The notes: a model not told the origin generated them from the letters alone. A stretch of DNA of 64,000 nucleotides from Gordonia westfalica (GCF_900105725.1 NZ_FNLM01000036.1:992001-1056000); one strand, 5' to 3'. Shown: positions 8,807-18,828, counted from the first letter of the stretch. Numbers and translations: made by a program.

Positions 8807-9803
8807 GTCCGCCGCCGACGGCGACGAGTAGGTGCCGCACGGCCATCGCGCGGCGGTAGGAGTGTCCCTCGAGTTCGTCGAGTTTGCACTCCGGGTCCGC
8901 CGGCGGGCCGAGATGTGTACAGCCCCTGGGGCATTCCTCGATGGCATCGTGCAGATCGTCGAAGGCGGCGACGATGTCGTCGGCTCCGACGTGGGCGAGT
9001 CCGAACGACCGGATACCCGGGGTGTCGACGACCCAACCGCGCGGGATGCTGTCGCCGGGTAGTGGCAGCGCTACCGACTGGGTCGAGGTGTGCCGCCCCT
9101 TGCCCACCCCGGACACCACTCCGGTTGCTCGATAGGCGTCGGGCACAAGACGATTCACGAGCGTCGACTTGCCGACGCCGGAATGCCCGATGAACGCGGA
9201 GATGCGTCCGCGGAGCGTCGCGAGGATCTCGTCGAGCGGATCGTCGCGCCCGGCGCGGATGACCGGAAGGTCGAGATCGGCGAAGGCGGCGGTGAATTCG
9301 GTCGGGTCGGCGAGGTCGGATTTGGTCAGGCACAGGATGGGGGAGAGCCCGCCGACGTAGGCTGCCGCCAGAGCCCGCTCGACGAATCCCGTGCGCGGCG
9401 GCGGATCGGCCATCGCGGTCACGATCAACAGCTGGTCGGCGTTGGCGACCACGATCCGCTCGTACGGGTCGGAGTCGTCTGCGGTGCGGCGCAACACACT
9501 TCGACGCTCGGCCACCCGCACGATCCGAGCCAGGGTGTCGGGCTTCCCGGAGAGATCACCGACCACCGACACGTCGTCACCGACGACGATGGGGGTCCGG
9601 CCCAGCTCACGCGCCCGCATCGTCACGACGCGGCGGTCCGGATCGCCGTCGAGGACGACGCCCCACCGGCCGCGGTCCACCGAGACCACCATGCCCTGCT
9701 CGGCGTCGTCGTGCGTCGGCCGGGTCTTGGTGCGCGGACGGGTGCCCTTGCCGGGACGAACCCGGACGTCGGATTCGTCGTAGCTGGCCGCCCGGCGGCT
9801 CAA
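8760..9803 (-). CDS. rsgA: Ribosome small-subunit-dependent GTPase RsgA
   Basis: This is a 347-residue circularly permuted GTPase that matures the 30S subunit. After a basic head (to ~30) comes an OB-fold, then the G4 motif (LTKSDL), G1 (GHSGVGKST), the [13 protein letters not shown]-loop region and G3 (DTPG), in the permuted order typical of RsgA. A C-terminal zinc site is visible in CPRGCTH followed by a distal Cys (DPEC). TTG 9803 is taken as the start because it overlaps the aroA stop in TTGA, which suggests translational coupling. Downstream in-frame codons are possible. Same gene pair as M. tuberculosis Rv3228 and Rv3227, but here on one strand. Confidence 0.93.
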   Translation of the reverse strand: MSRRAASYDESDVRVRPGKGTRPRTKTRPTHDDAEQGMVVSVDRGRWGVVLDGDPDRRVVTMRARELGRTPIVVGDDVSVVGDLSGKPDTLARIVRVAERRSVLRRTADDSDPYERIVVANADQLLIVTAMADPPPRTGFVERALAAAYVGGLSPILCLTKSDLADPTEFTAAFADLDLPVIRAGRDDPLDEILATLRGRISAFIGHSGVGKSTLVNRLVPDAYRATGVVSGVGKGRHTSTQSVALPLPGDSIPRGWVVDTPGIRSFGLAHVGADDIVAAFDDLHDAIEECPRGCTHLGPPADPECKLDELEGHSYRRAMAVRHLLVAVGGGLSADDAAPEAPESLS

Positions 9804-11065
9804 GGGCGCCCGATCATCCGCTGCCACATACCGGGGAAGTCGGGCAGGGTCTTGCTCGTCGTCTCGATGTCGTCGACCACGACGTCGGGGGTCACGAGTC
9901 CGACGATCGCGCCGGCGGTGGCCATCCGGTGATCGGCGTAGGACTCCCAGGTCCCGCCGTGCAGGGCGGTGCCGGTGATCCGGAGTCCGTCCTCGGTCTC
10001 GCTGCAGATCCCGCCGAGTCGGGTGATCTCGGTGGTGAGAGCGGCCAGGCGGTTGGTCTCGTGGCCGCGCAGGTGAGCGATGCCGCTCAGTTCGGATTCG
10101 CCGTCGGCGAGTGCGCACAGGGCGGCGATCGTCGGGGTCAGTTCACCGATGTCGCGCAGGTCGAGGTTCACGCCCTTCAGTACCTCGGGCCCGCGGACGG
10201 TCAGCGTGCCGTCCAGATGCTCGACGGTGCATCCCATCGCGGCGAGGACGTCGGCGATGCGCGCGCCGGGCTGCGTGGTGACGGCGGGCCAGTACGGCAC
10301 GCGCACCGTGCCGCCGGTGACCGCGGCGGCCGCCAGGAATGCCGCGGCGTTCGACAGGTCGGGTTCGACGGTCCAGTCGACGGCGAGGATCGGGCCGGGG
10401 GAGACACGCCAGACGTCGGGTTCGGAGGTGTCGACCTCGACGCCTGCGGTCGCCAGCATCTCGACGGTCATGTCGATGTGCGGTGTCGACGGGACGGGCG
10501 GCCCGACGTGGCGGATGACCAGGCCCTCGTCGAACCGGGCCGCCGACAGCAGCAGACCCGACACGAACTGCGACGACCCGGACGCGTCGATCGTGACCTC
10601 GCCGCCACGCACCCGGCCGGTGCCGTCGATGGTGAAGGGCAAGCGGTCGCCCTCGATCGCGACCCCGAGTCCCCGCAGGGCGTCGAGGATCGTGGTCTGC
10701 GGGCGCACGCGGGCCTGCGGATCACCGTCGAACCGCACCCGGCCGGACGCCAGTGCGCCCAGTGGCGGGAGGAACCGCATGACCGTTCCCGCGAGGCCGC
10801 AGTCGATGTCGGCGGCGTGCAGGGGCCCGGGTGCCAGGGAGACGGTGGTCTCCGCCGCCGGGTCCACGCGGACCTGGACACCGAGCGCCTCCAGCGCGCC
10901 CAGCATGAGGTTGGTGTCTCGGCTGCGGAGGGTTCCGCGGAGGGTCGACGGGCCGTCGGCGAGCGCGGCGAGGACCAGCGCACGATTGGTGATGGACTTG
11001 GAACCGGGCAGCTCGACGGTGGCATCCAGACCGCTTGCGCTGGTGGGCGCGTTCCAGGAACTCAT
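9800..11065 (-). CDS. aroA: 3-phosphoshikimate 1-carboxyvinyltransferase (EPSP synthase)
   Basis: This 421-residue enzyme joins shikimate-3-phosphate and phosphoenolpyruvate in the sixth step of the shikimate pathway. The N-terminal [18 protein letters not shown] and SRDTN blocks, the central [16 protein letters not shown] (the RP substrate loop), [14 protein letters not shown] and the C-terminal [13 protein letters not shown] and [13 protein letters not shown] blocks are all present, so it should be active. The length is normal. The start ATG 11065 is unambiguous from the conserved N-terminus. It overlaps rsgA by four bases. The VOC gene upstream ends 58 bases before the start. Confidence 0.96.
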   Translation of the reverse strand: MSSWNAPTSASGLDATVELPGSKSITNRALVLAALADGPSTLRGTLRSRDTNLMLGALEALGVQVRVDPAAETTVSLAPGPLHAADIDCGLAGTVMRFLPPLGALASGRVRFDGDPQARVRPQTTILDALRGLGVAIEGDRLPFTIDGTGRVRGGEVTIDASGSSQFVSGLLLSAARFDEGLVIRHVGPPVPSTPHIDMTVEMLATAGVEVDTSEPDVWRVSPGPILAVDWTVEPDLSNAAAFLAAAAVTGGTVRVPYWPAVTTQPGARIADVLAAMGCTVEHLDGTLTVRGPEVLKGVNLDLRDIGELTPTIAALCALADGESELSGIAHLRGHETNRLAALTTEITRLGGICSETEDGLRITGTALHGGTWESYADHRMATAGAIVGLVTPDVVVDDIETTSKTLPDFPGMWQRMIGRP

Positions 11066-11122
11066 GCGGTCCAGTTTGTCATGCCCGCTCCCACGGTCTT
11101 CACGACTGCCGAGGTCGTCCGG

Positions 11123-11503
11123 CTACCGGGTGTCCTTGCGCAGCGGGTGATCGTCGGGGATCTGCACGACGATGATCGCCCGTCCGTCGGGGTCCTGGGC
11201 ATGCATCTCGATCAGACCCCACGGTTCGGTCCGCGGCTCGCGCGTGACCGTCACACCGCGGTCGCGGAACTGCTTCTCGGTGGCCTCGGCGTCGCGGACC
11301 TGCAACCAGAGCACCGCATTGCTCGACGAGTCGGCGTCGGACTTCATGTGCGACGAGATCTCGATGAGTCCGTTGCCGGCGAAGAACACGATGCCGCCGG
11401 GGTATTCGCGATGGATGGGGAGACCCAACCGGTCACGGTAGAAGGCCTGTAGACGTTCCGGATCTGCCGAGAGCAGGAGCACCCGGCTGGACAAGACCTC
11501 CAT
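11123..11503 (-). CDS. VOC-superfamily (glyoxalase/bleomycin resistance-like) protein
   Basis: This encodes 126 residues with one vicinal-oxygen-chelate domain of paired beta-alpha-beta-beta-beta modules: LLLSADPERLQAFYRDRLGL, then VFFAGNGLIEIS, then VLWLQVRDAEATEKQFRDRG and LIEMHAQDPDGRAIIVVQ. The metal-binding Glu/His positions seen in glyoxalase I are only partly recognisable (E in LIEIS, H in IEMH). The substrate is unknown. The upstream small gene ends one base before this start, so they form an operon. Confidence 0.75.
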   Translation of the reverse strand: MEVLSSRVLLLSADPERLQAFYRDRLGLPIHREYPGGIVFFAGNGLIEISSHMKSDADSSSNAVLWLQVRDAEATEKQFRDRGVTVTREPRTEPWGLIEMHAQDPDGRAIIVVQIPDDHPLRKDTR

Positions 11504-11734
11504 CTACTGCCCCTCGGTGCTTCCGTCGGAACCGCCCACCGCGTGGCCCCGGTTGTAGTCGGCGTGGCCGGCGGCCTCGTATGCGGCGCGTTCACGGACC
11601 AGGCGATCGGTCTCGCCGATCGGCGTCGAATCGCCGAAGGCGAAGGCCGACGCGTGCGGCCATTCGTGCGGCACGTCGGGGTCGACGATGCGGTCGTCGG
11701 GAACCGATTCCTCGGGGTCGGGTCTGGAGGCCAT
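11504..11734 (-). CDS. Small acidic hypothetical protein
   Basis: This encodes 76 residues starting MASRPDPEESVPDDRIVDPD, with HEWPHASAFAFGD and RLVRERAAYEAAGH further on. It is acidic and Asp/Glu/Pro-rich with a short amphipathic helix. The stop is directly next to the VOC start. I do not recognise a family. ATG 11734 is preferred to codons further upstream because the protein-like composition begins there. Confidence 0.5.
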   Translation of the reverse strand: MASRPDPEESVPDDRIVDPDVPHEWPHASAFAFGDSTPIGETDRLVRERAAYEAAGHADYNRGHAVGGSDGSTEGQ

Positions 11735-11854
11735 GACCACAACGATATGCCCATTCGGTGGTCGGCGAGGCTCGGTGCGAGCGAGTCGTCGGCAGATGTC
11801 GCCGATCGTGACGACCGCCGACACGTTCGGCGACACCTCTGGCGTCCGCCCGGG

Positions 11855-13552
11855 TCACGAACCGCGCCGCGAGAACCCGCCGTCGGTGTAGCCGTCCCAG
11901 GTCTCGAAGACCCGCATCACCTTCGGGTCGCCGAGGCTCTTGATGTGGTCGCACAGGTCCTTCGGCGTCGACGGATTGGTGACGATGAACTGATGCAGTG
12001 ACGGGTCGTGGTCGGCCAGGTACCGCAGGGTCTCCGGCGGGGTGTCGGGGTCCGCGGCCGCGAGGGCGTCCCGCGGGTCGAACGCGGGTGCGCGCACGCC
12101 GTCGGAGGCGGACACCGTGGGTTCGCCGACGACCGTGATGTCGCCGGTGTTGTGGTAGTCGACCGGGTCGGCGGACACGCTGCGCGTGTTGAGCAGCAGG
12201 TTCAGCAGGATCGCGGTGATGGCACCGGCCGAGATGCCCGAGTGGAAGATGGTCTGGAACCAGTCGGGGAACTGCGAGTACATGTCGAGCACGACGTTGA
12301 CCGGGGCGTCGCCCAATGAGCGATCGGTGTAGTAGATCTTCGCCTCGGTCAGCATCGCGACGCCCACCGAGATGGCGACGACGAGCACGTTGACGTTGTT
12401 GAACCTCACCTTGGTGAGCGTCCGGATGCCGCTGGCCGCGACCATGCCGAACAGCGCCACCCCGGCGCCGCCGAGCACCGGGAGCGGGATGCCCTCGACG
12501 ACCGCCGCCATCTTCGGCAGCAGGCCGAGGACCACCAGGATCACGCCGGCACACGTGGCGACGTGGCGCGTGCGAACACCGGTGATCGCGACGAGCCCGA
12601 CGTTCTGGGCGAAGGCCGTGTACGGGAAGGTGTTGAAGACGCCGCCGAGTACGGTGCCGAGGCCGTCGGCGCGCATACCGTCGGCGAGCCGACGCGGGGT
12701 GATCTTCTCGTCGACGATCTCACCGACCGCGACGATGTCGCCGGTCGTCTCGGTCATGATCACCACGCCGACGATGATCAGCGAGATGATCGCGCTGACC
12801 TCGAAGGTCGGTGCGCCGAACTGGAACGGCTGGGGGACCCCGACCCACGGGTACTCGCCGACGTTGTCCCAGTGGGTCATCCCGAACGGGATGGAGACCA
12901 GCGTGCCGATGGCCAGGCCGAGAAGGATCGAGACCCGGCGGACGGCGTCGGGCGCGAAACGTTCGATCGCCACGATGATCGCCAGCGTGAGGAAGCCGAA
13001 GCCGATGTTCTTCGGGTCGCCGAAGTCGGGCCCGGACGCGGTTCCGCCGCCGAACCAGCCGGCCGCCACGCGCATCAGTGAGACGCCGATGATGAGGATG
13101 ATCGTGCCGGTGACCAGCGGCGGGAAGAATCGGATCAGTCGGCCGACGATCGGTGCGGCCGCGATCATGAACAGGCCGCAGGCGATCACCGAGCCGTAGA
13201 TCGCGGTGATGCCGTAGCTGGTGCCGATGGTGATCATCGGGCCCACGGCCGCGAAGGTGACGCCCTGCATCAGCGGGAGTCGGACACCGAACCGCCAGAA
13301 CCCGACGGCCTGCAGGATCGTGGCGATGCCGGCGACGAACAGGTCGGCCATGATCAGGTGGACGATGTCGCCCTGCTCGAGCTGCCCGGCGCCCACCATG
13401 GCGCCGCCGACGATCAGCGGGACCGCGACCGCACCCGCGTACATCGCGAGCACGTGCTGCAAGCCCAGCGGGAAGAGTTTGACGAAGGGCGGGATCTCGT
13501 CGACCGGACGCGCGCCGGACTTACCGTTCTTGAGGACATCGAGGACCGACAT
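11855..13552 (-). CDS. NCS2-family nucleobase:cation symporter (xanthine/uracil permease) with C-terminal leucine-rich-variant-type tail
   Basis: This encodes 565 residues. Residues 20-470 form a 14-helix permease core that moves purines or pyrimidines (xanthine, urate or uracil) with a cation. The family motif is visible in FNTFPYTAFAQNVGLVAIT (residues ~345-363), and EFG/PYPVLGG-type segments occur around it. Residues ~485-550 are unlike other permeases: AADPDTPPETLRYLADHD followed by VTNPSTPKDLCDHIKSLGD repeats the N/D-P-x-T-P-x-x-L pattern of the variant leucine-rich repeat found in actinobacterial cytosolic proteins. This suggests a fused protein-binding tail. Start ATG 13552 is chosen because the hydrophobic core begins soon after; longer codons upstream cover the divergent Nudix promoter. 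Confidence 0.88.
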   Translation of the reverse strand: MSVLDVLKNGKSGARPVDEIPPFVKLFPLGLQHVLAMYAGAVAVPLIVGGAMVGAGQLEQGDIVHLIMADLFVAGIATILQAVGFWRFGVRLPLMQGVTFAAVGPMITIGTSYGITAIYGSVIACGLFMIAAAPIVGRLIRFFPPLVTGTIILIIGVSLMRVAAGWFGGGTASGPDFGDPKNIGFGFLTLAIIVAIERFAPDAVRRVSILLGLAIGTLVSIPFGMTHWDNVGEYPWVGVPQPFQFGAPTFEVSAIISLIIVGVVIMTETTGDIVAVGEIVDEKITPRRLADGMRADGLGTVLGGVFNTFPYTAFAQNVGLVAITGVRTRHVATCAGVILVVLGLLPKMAAVVEGIPLPVLGGAGVALFGMVAASGIRTLTKVRFNNVNVLVVAISVGVAMLTEAKIYYTDRSLGDAPVNVVLDMYSQFPDWFQTIFHSGISAGAITAILLNLLLNTRSVSADPVDYHNTGDITVVGEPTVSASDGVRAPAFDPRDALAAADPDTPPETLRYLADHDPSLHQFIVTNPSTPKDLCDHIKSLGDPKVMRVFETWDGYTDGGFSRRGS

Positions 13553-13628
13553 GTCTGGCTTTCTACGGACCCGGTATTTCCGGTAGTGCGCGTCCGTGTA
13601 TCGGCGAAGTTTCCGCGAAGATATATCG

Positions 13629-14123
13629 GTGACCGTTTCCAAGACTCGACGCAGCGCGGGGATTCTGCTGTTCCGACGCGCCGGCCCGGTCGGCGTCGAA
13701 GTGCTCATCGCCCACCCCGGCGGCCCGATCTGGGCGCGCAAGCCCGACGAGGGGTCGTGGTCGATTCCGAAGGGCCTGCTCGATCCCGACGAGTCGGAGT
13801 GGGATGCAGCGCGGCGGGAGTACGCCGAGGAGATCGGCAGCCCGGTGCCCGACGGTCCGCCGATCGAGCTCGGCGAGGTGAAACTCAAGAGCGGCAAGGT
13901 GGTGATCGGGTTCGGCGTCGAGGGCGATCTCGACGTGACGACCGTCGTCAGCAACACCTTCGAGATGGCGTGGCCGCCGCGGTCCGGGCGAATGCAGTCG
14001 TTCCCGGAGATCGATCGTGCCGAGTGGTTCGACCCGGAAACCGCGAAGAAGAAGCTCAATCCGGCGCAGGCGGCGTTCGTCGACCGGTTGCTCGAGGCGC
14101 TGTCCAGCAACGACTTTCGGTAG
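13629..14123 (+). CDS. Nudix hydrolase
   Basis: This encodes about 164 residues with one Nudix domain that cleaves a nucleoside diphosphate linked to another group. The box is complete: G-x5-E-x7-REYAEEIG inside KGLLDPDESEWDAARREYAEE. The preceding SAGILLFRR and GGPIWARKPDEGSWSIP are typical of the small (NTP-PPase or ApnA-hydrolase-like) type. GTG 13629 is the likely start; upstream codons in the same frame reach into the intergenic region shared with the divergent permease. The substrate is unknown. Confidence 0.85.
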   Translation: MTVSKTRRSAGILLFRRAGPVGVEVLIAHPGGPIWARKPDEGSWSIPKGLLDPDESEWDAARREYAEEIGSPVPDGPPIELGEVKLKSGKVVIGFGVEGDLDVTTVVSNTFEMAWPPRSGRMQSFPEIDRAEWFDPETAKKKLNPAQAAFVDRLLEALSSNDFR

Positions 14124-14162
14124 TAGATACTCCCTCGACACGGTCCGCGGCCGGCGGTGGCC

Positions 14163-14780
14163 TCACTTCTCCAGCAGGTACTCCCGGATCATGTCCTTCC
14201 ACAGCGGGAGGTGCGGATCGGTGGCGGGGTCGCGGCGGTCGATGAGGTAGGTGGTCGCCGCACCGCGCATGCTGGTGAACAGGATCGGGTAGAGGTCTGC
14301 GTACCGCGGCGACGACGTCAGCTCCGGCCCGAGGAAACCGGCGACCGCCTCGCGCACCGTCTTGCCGATCTCGCGTTCGGTGGGCAACAGCGCGGTGCGC
14401 AGGTTCTCATTGGTGCGGGCGGCGACCCACAGTTCCATCGACGCCACGAAGTACGGCTGGTGGAACGTCGACCACCCGACGTCGGTGGCGAGGGAGATGC
14501 GGGCGATAGGGTCGTCGGGCCAGTCGACGCGGCTGGGGAGTTCCTTGATCCTGGTGCGGGCGAGGTGTCCGACGGCGGCCATCAGCAGAGCATCCCGGGA
14601 CGGGTAGTGGTGCAGCAGTCGGCCGCGGCTCACCCCGGCCTCGTTCTGGATGGCGACCGTGCTGGCACCGGAGTAGCCGCGGTCGACGAGCACGCGGATC
14701 GCCGCGTCGAGAATGCGGGTGCGGGTCACGCCACTGCGTTGTTGGACGGCGGGACGCGCGGCACCGGGCGGGGTGGTCAC
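14163..14780 (-). CDS. TetR-family transcriptional regulator
   Basis: This 205-residue repressor-type protein has a HTH at residues ~20-65 (RTRILDAAIRVLVDRGYSG, then VAIQNEAGVSRGRLLHHYPS). The ligand-binding C-terminal part contains WVAARTNENLR. It lies 22 bases downstream of the Tat-exported FAD oxidoreductase gene on the same strand and probably shares its transcript, so that gene is the most likely target. GTG 14780 is used. Confidence 0.85.
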   Translation of the reverse strand: MTTPPGAARPAVQQRSGVTRTRILDAAIRVLVDRGYSGASTVAIQNEAGVSRGRLLHHYPSRDALLMAAVGHLARTRIKELPSRVDWPDDPIARISLATDVGWSTFHQPYFVASMELWVAARTNENLRTALLPTEREIGKTVREAVAGFLGPELTSSPRYADLYPILFTSMRGAATTYLIDRRDPATDPHLPLWKDMIREYLLEK

Positions 14781-14802
14781 GTCCGGATCCTAGATCGAAT
14801 CC

Positions 14803-16650
14803 TCACACGTCGAGGATGTGCGGGAGGCCGGCGCGGTAGCGGTCGCGGTCGATCTGCTTGAGGGGGTCGAGCATCGGCAGTTCCCACAGGGGGAACAGCG
14901 CCGCATTCCTCGCGGGGCTGTCGGCGGCGGCGATGATCGCATTGGTCACCCGCCGGCCGGACTCGTTGGCGCCCTCCATCGTTGCGAGGTCGATGTTGCT
15001 GCGGACGTGGTCGCCGCCGATGAACAGGTTCGGGATCTTGGTGTGGGCATTGGGGCGGTTCGCATATGACCCGGCGGTGTTGACCATCAGCGGCGTCGCG
15101 TTGGCGATGGTCGGCGACCACGTGATCCCCGGATCGAGAGACCACGTCACGATGTCCGCGGAACGCAGGACCTTTCGACCGCCGGCGTTCATCGCGCGGC
15201 TCATCTGTGCCCACACCTCGCGGGCGATCTCCTGTTTGGTGCATTGCTTCGCCGGCTTGCCGTACAGGATCCCGGGCTTCTCCCATTCCGAGATGTCAAT
15301 GGACAAGCAGTCTTTCACCCGTCCGTCGCCGTACTTGCGGGAGAAGTCGACCTTCCACGGGGGTGCTTGGTACAGGCCGGTCAGCGCCCACGGCGTCCCG
15401 AGCGCAGCGATGTGGCCGGGTGGCAGCTCCGATCGCCTCGACAGGAAGTACTGGATGCCCACCATCCAGTCGTCCTGGAGCTGGTGAATCCCCGCGAGCG
15501 ACGGATCCGCGGAGACCAGCTCGGGGGAGAGCAGCGGCTTGAGCCGATCTATCGGCATCGCCGCGACGTACCAGTCGGATTCGACCGTGGTTCCGGTGGT
15601 CAGGCGGGCGCCGGTGATCCGCCGCCGGGCGACGTCGAGCTGCGCCAGACCCGCGCCCATCACGAAGCGGACGCCTCGGCTCCGGAGGTGTGCCACCCAT
15701 GGATCGATCCACGCATGATTGGTGGGCCGGTTCAGGATTCGGTCGACGTCGCCGTGGAACAGACCCGATTCGTACTGCGGGATCAGGCCGCTCGCGGCGG
15801 TCGTGAGGGCCAGGCCGATCTGGCCGATGGTGCGGGCCGACGCGGACTCGGGCTTCGCAGCCACCAGGGCGCGGGTGAGGGCGCCGACGAGGTAGCGCTG
15901 GTAGGCGCGGGACTTGCCCTTGGCCTTCACGAACTGCATCCAGGACTGGTTCTCCCACTGGCCGATCCGGCGTTCGTTGCAACTGGTGGCCATCACCAGT
16001 TCGCGCGACACGAAGAAGGCGAGTTCGGTCAGCGGGACGTCGACGACGAACTTCAGCCCGGTCATCATCGCGTTGCGCAGATTCTCCAGGGTGACGATCT
16101 CGGGTGCGTGGTCGACGAAACCCAGGATCGATGCAGGTGCTGTGGTCGGTGCATAACCGGATTCGTCGAACGCGATCATCGCGGATTCGACGCTGATCAG
16201 GTGCCGCTCACGAACATTGCTGCGGCCTACCGGGATTCGTTCCATCATCTCCGGAACGTGCTGGTAGCAGCTGGGGAAGAAGCGGAATCCGTGCTCGCCG
16301 GGCAGCGCGAGACGACCGCCGCTCGCGGTACCGGGGACGTCGTGGCTGCGGGCCTTGCCGCCGAGGTAGGCGGGTTCGTAGACGGTGACGGCGAAGCCGC
16401 GCTCGACGAGCTCGTGGGCCGCGGACAGTCCGGCCATCCCGCCGCCGAAGATCGCCACATCACGCCCGCGGCCGGAGCCGGTGCGCGGCACCGCCTGCGC
16501 CGACGGAACGTATGTGTGCGGGAGTGCCGTCGCCGTCCCGGCGAGCACGGCCGCGGCTGCCGATCCCCGCAGGACCGTGCGGCGGGAGAAGCCCTCCCGG
16601 GCGGTCCCGTCACCGGACGTGCTCACCGAAGATTGCTGGTCATCCGACAT
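14803..16650 (-). CDS. Tat-exported FAD-dependent oxidoreductase (hydroxysqualene dehydroxylase/phytoene desaturase-like)
   Basis: This encodes 615 residues. A twin-arginine signal is present (SRRTVLRGSAAAAVLAG) with a likely cleavage near SAQA. The mature part begins with a Rossmann FAD site (DVAIFGGGMAGLSAAHEL) and the second FAD segment KARSHDVPG, as in carotenoid desaturases and amine oxidases, and ends with IPNLFIGGDHVRSNIDLATMEG-type residues that close the FAD site. Related actinobacterial proteins are annotated as hydroxysqualene dehydroxylases or NAD(P)-binding proteins, but export before folding around FAD is unusual for that pathway. ATG 16650 is chosen since GGAGGG lies 8 bases upstream. 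The regulator gene follows in the same operon. The substrate is not known. Confidence 0.85.
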   Translation of the reverse strand: MSDDQQSSVSTSGDGTAREGFSRRTVLRGSAAAAVLAGTATALPHTYVPSAQAVPRTGSGRGRDVAIFGGGMAGLSAAHELVERGFAVTVYEPAYLGGKARSHDVPGTASGGRLALPGEHGFRFFPSCYQHVPEMMERIPVGRSNVRERHLISVESAMIAFDESGYAPTTAPASILGFVDHAPEIVTLENLRNAMMTGLKFVVDVPLTELAFFVSRELVMATSCNERRIGQWENQSWMQFVKAKGKSRAYQRYLVGALTRALVAAKPESASARTIGQIGLALTTAASGLIPQYESGLFHGDVDRILNRPTNHAWIDPWVAHLRSRGVRFVMGAGLAQLDVARRRITGARLTTGTTVESDWYVAAMPIDRLKPLLSPELVSADPSLAGIHQLQDDWMVGIQYFLSRRSELPPGHIAALGTPWALTGLYQAPPWKVDFSRKYGDGRVKDCLSIDISEWEKPGILYGKPAKQCTKQEIAREVWAQMSRAMNAGGRKVLRSADIVTWSLDPGITWSPTIANATPLMVNTAGSYANRPNAHTKIPNLFIGGDHVRSNIDLATMEGANESGRRVTNAIIAAADSPARNAALFPLWELPMLDPLKQIDRDRYRAGLPHILDV

Positions 16651-16790
16651 TGTCCGACCCTCCATAGACCCCAGAACAGTCAGTGCTGACTCATCTGATG
16701 TGATGTCTACCACAGCACGATGCGGCGACGGACGGATTTGGGAGAACGTCTCAGTCGGCCGTCCGACTCGCGATCGGCGGCGCTGCGGAC

Positions 16791-18323
16791 TCAGGAGCGG
16801 AGGAAAGGCGCCACCCAGTCGGGCGTCACGTCGGCGGTGATCGCCGCGGCGGTCGCATCGTCGACGTCGACCAGCGAGTAGTGCTCGGAACCGGCGGCCG
16901 TCGCGAGGATCAGCGTGCTGACCCCGGCGCGGCGCTGGAAGAACGACGACCTGCTCGCCCAGCCGATGACGCCGTCGCGGTCGACGACGATCCGCTGCCG
17001 GGCGACGCTCGGGGGTGCGATGACCACCGACCGGGCGGTGACACGGTGCCCGAGGTGACGTGCGCGGACGACACCGAGGCCGATTGATCCGGCGAGCGCG
17101 AGCACGCCCGCCGCGATCCAGCCGAGCGGGATGGCACCCGCGACGGCTGGGATCGTGATCCCGACGAGAATGGCCAGGCCGGTGAGGAATCCCCGGTTGA
17201 GGCGCCGGATGTAGGCCACACGGCCGTGCCCGGTCAGCGACGCGGTGAGTTCGGAGCGCTCATGGGTGACCAGGTCGGCGACCCGCATGGCCTCGTCGAT
17301 CGGCGCCGGGGGGAGCAGCAGCGGATGTTTGGTCGCGCCGGTGGCGATCGCTTGCAAGCGAGCGCCTTTCAGCGGTCGCATCAGGACGGGTTCGGTGAGA
17401 TGGCTGCCGCGGATGCGCTTCTCGTCGAAGCTGATCGCGCTGGTGGTGAGGAGTCCGCGTTCGGTGCGCAGCGTGCCGTCGCCGTGCCGGGTGAGCTGGA
17501 AATCCCAGTAGCTGAGCACATATCCCAGCACGGACAGGACGGCGCCGACGAGAACCACCACGACCACGACCACCGCGATGACCAGCGCGAGGGGGATGGA
17601 CCGCAGGCTGTGGAAGGCGTCGCGTGCCAGCCCGACGCCCTCGTCGAACATGCCTGCGTCGTTGGCGATCTGGAGGCCGATGCCGCAGATCGCCGCGGCG
17701 ATCGCGAGACCGCCCATCGAGAACGGGGAGAAACGCAGCCAGGCGTTCTGGAAACGTGTCAGCACCTCGGGTGCCGCGGTGGGTGTTTCGGAGGCCGGGT
17801 CCGACACCGCTGCGGAGGGTCGCGCGCCCGCGGTCGGCATCAGATTGTCGTGCAGTGCCCGCGCTTCGGGGAGGGTGACGGCGCGGAGTTTGACCTGTGA
17901 CGCCTGTTCGTCGCCGCCGGTGCCGATGGTGACCCTCTGCAGGTTCAGCACCCGGTGGACGAGGGACGCGGTGAGGTCGACGCTGCGGATGCGGTCGCGG
18001 CGGGCGGTGGCCACCTTCTTGGTGACGAGTCCGCTACGGACCCGGACGTGTTCGGCGGTGACCTGGTAGAAGGTCGTCAGCCAGGGAATCACCGTCACCA
18101 GCGGCACGAGCACGACGGTGGCCAGGAGAGTGATCAGAGGTGCGCTCTGACCGGCGAACACGAGCGCGATCAGGACCGGTACCAGCGAGGGGAGTGATTC
18201 GACGACGGTCACCGCCATCATCCACGGCGACAGGCGGTGCCACTCGTCGGGCGCGTCGATGCGCAGCCCCGGCGCACTACTGGTCGGCGGCACGGGAGCG
18301 GATTGCGGCTCAGGTTGCGTCAT
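16791..18323 (-). CDS. Bacterial PH-domain (YdbT-like) membrane protein
   Basis: This encodes 510 residues with several membrane pairs (residues ~30-75, ~200-255, ~385-425), each followed by a bacterial PH domain: QVTAEHVRVRSGLVTKKVATARRDRIRSV, then a second repeat containing QLTRHGDGTLRTERGLL and a third GHRVTARSVVIAPPS (shown in part). This is the YdbT organisation of three PH2 domains, which goes with a shorter YdbS partner. Its start overlaps the 3' end of that partner by 14 bases. The role is unknown; in Bacillus the pair protects against linear peptides. Confidence 0.8.
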   Translation of the reverse strand: MTQPEPQSAPVPPTSSAPGLRIDAPDEWHRLSPWMMAVTVVESLPSLVPVLIALVFAGQSAPLITLLATVVLVPLVTVIPWLTTFYQVTAEHVRVRSGLVTKKVATARRDRIRSVDLTASLVHRVLNLQRVTIGTGGDEQASQVKLRAVTLPEARALHDNLMPTAGARPSAAVSDPASETPTAAPEVLTRFQNAWLRFSPFSMGGLAIAAAICGIGLQIANDAGMFDEGVGLARDAFHSLRSIPLALVIAVVVVVVVLVGAVLSVLGYVLSYWDFQLTRHGDGTLRTERGLLTTSAISFDEKRIRGSHLTEPVLMRPLKGARLQAIATGATKHPLLLPPAPIDEAMRVADLVTHERSELTASLTGHGRVAYIRRLNRGFLTGLAILVGITIPAVAGAIPLGWIAAGVLALAGSIGLGVVRARHLGHRVTARSVVIAPPSVARQRIVVDRDGVIGWASRSSFFQRRAGVSTLILATAAGSEHYSLVDVDDATAAAITADVTPDWVAPFLRS

Positions 18324-18828
18324 CGGTGAACGCCTGGGTGCGGATGGTCAGGTCCGACGCGGTCGCTCGGGCCAGTTCGGCGTCGAGACCTTCGATGTGG
18401 ATCGTGCCCGCCGACGACGCGGTGGTCACGGTGAGTTTCGCCAGCTTCAGCATCTGTTCGAGGGGGCCGGCCTCGGTGTCGACGACCTGGATGCGCGCGA
18501 TCGGGATGATCACCCGGTGCCGGACGAACCAACCCGACTGCGCGTACACGGCATCCTCGCTGACCTCCCAGCGGTGAAAGCGATACCGCCACAACGGGAC
18601 GACGGTCGTGAAGAAAACGGTCAGCGCCGCGAGGGCGACCGCGGCGAGCGCTGCGGCCCACCGTGCGTCGGCGACGACGACCGCGACCACGATCGCCGCG
18701 ATGGTGGCCGGCACGCCCAGGATCAGCGGTCCGATGCGCCACAGCGTCTTGGCGCGCGGATCGACCTGGTTGACCGGCTCACGCAGGGTGGGGTGCAGCG
18801 GATTGTCAGGGGCGGGTGCGGATTCCAT
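18310..18828 (-). CDS. Bacterial PH-domain (YdbS-like) membrane protein
   Basis: This encodes 172 residues: two transmembrane helices (residues ~30-85) followed by one PH2 domain (YRFHRWEVSEDAVYAQSG, IPIARIQVVDTEAGPLEQML). It is the usual partner of YdbT and directly precedes it with a 14-base overlap. ATG 18828 is used. Nothing visible in the sequence explains its regulation. Confidence 0.8.
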   Translation of the reverse strand: MESAPAPDNPLHPTLREPVNQVDPRAKTLWRIGPLILGVPATIAAIVVAVVVADARWAAALAAVALAALTVFFTTVVPLWRYRFHRWEVSEDAVYAQSGWFVRHRVIIPIARIQVVDTEAGPLEQMLKLAKLTVTTASSAGTIHIEGLDAELARATASDLTIRTQAFTDDAT

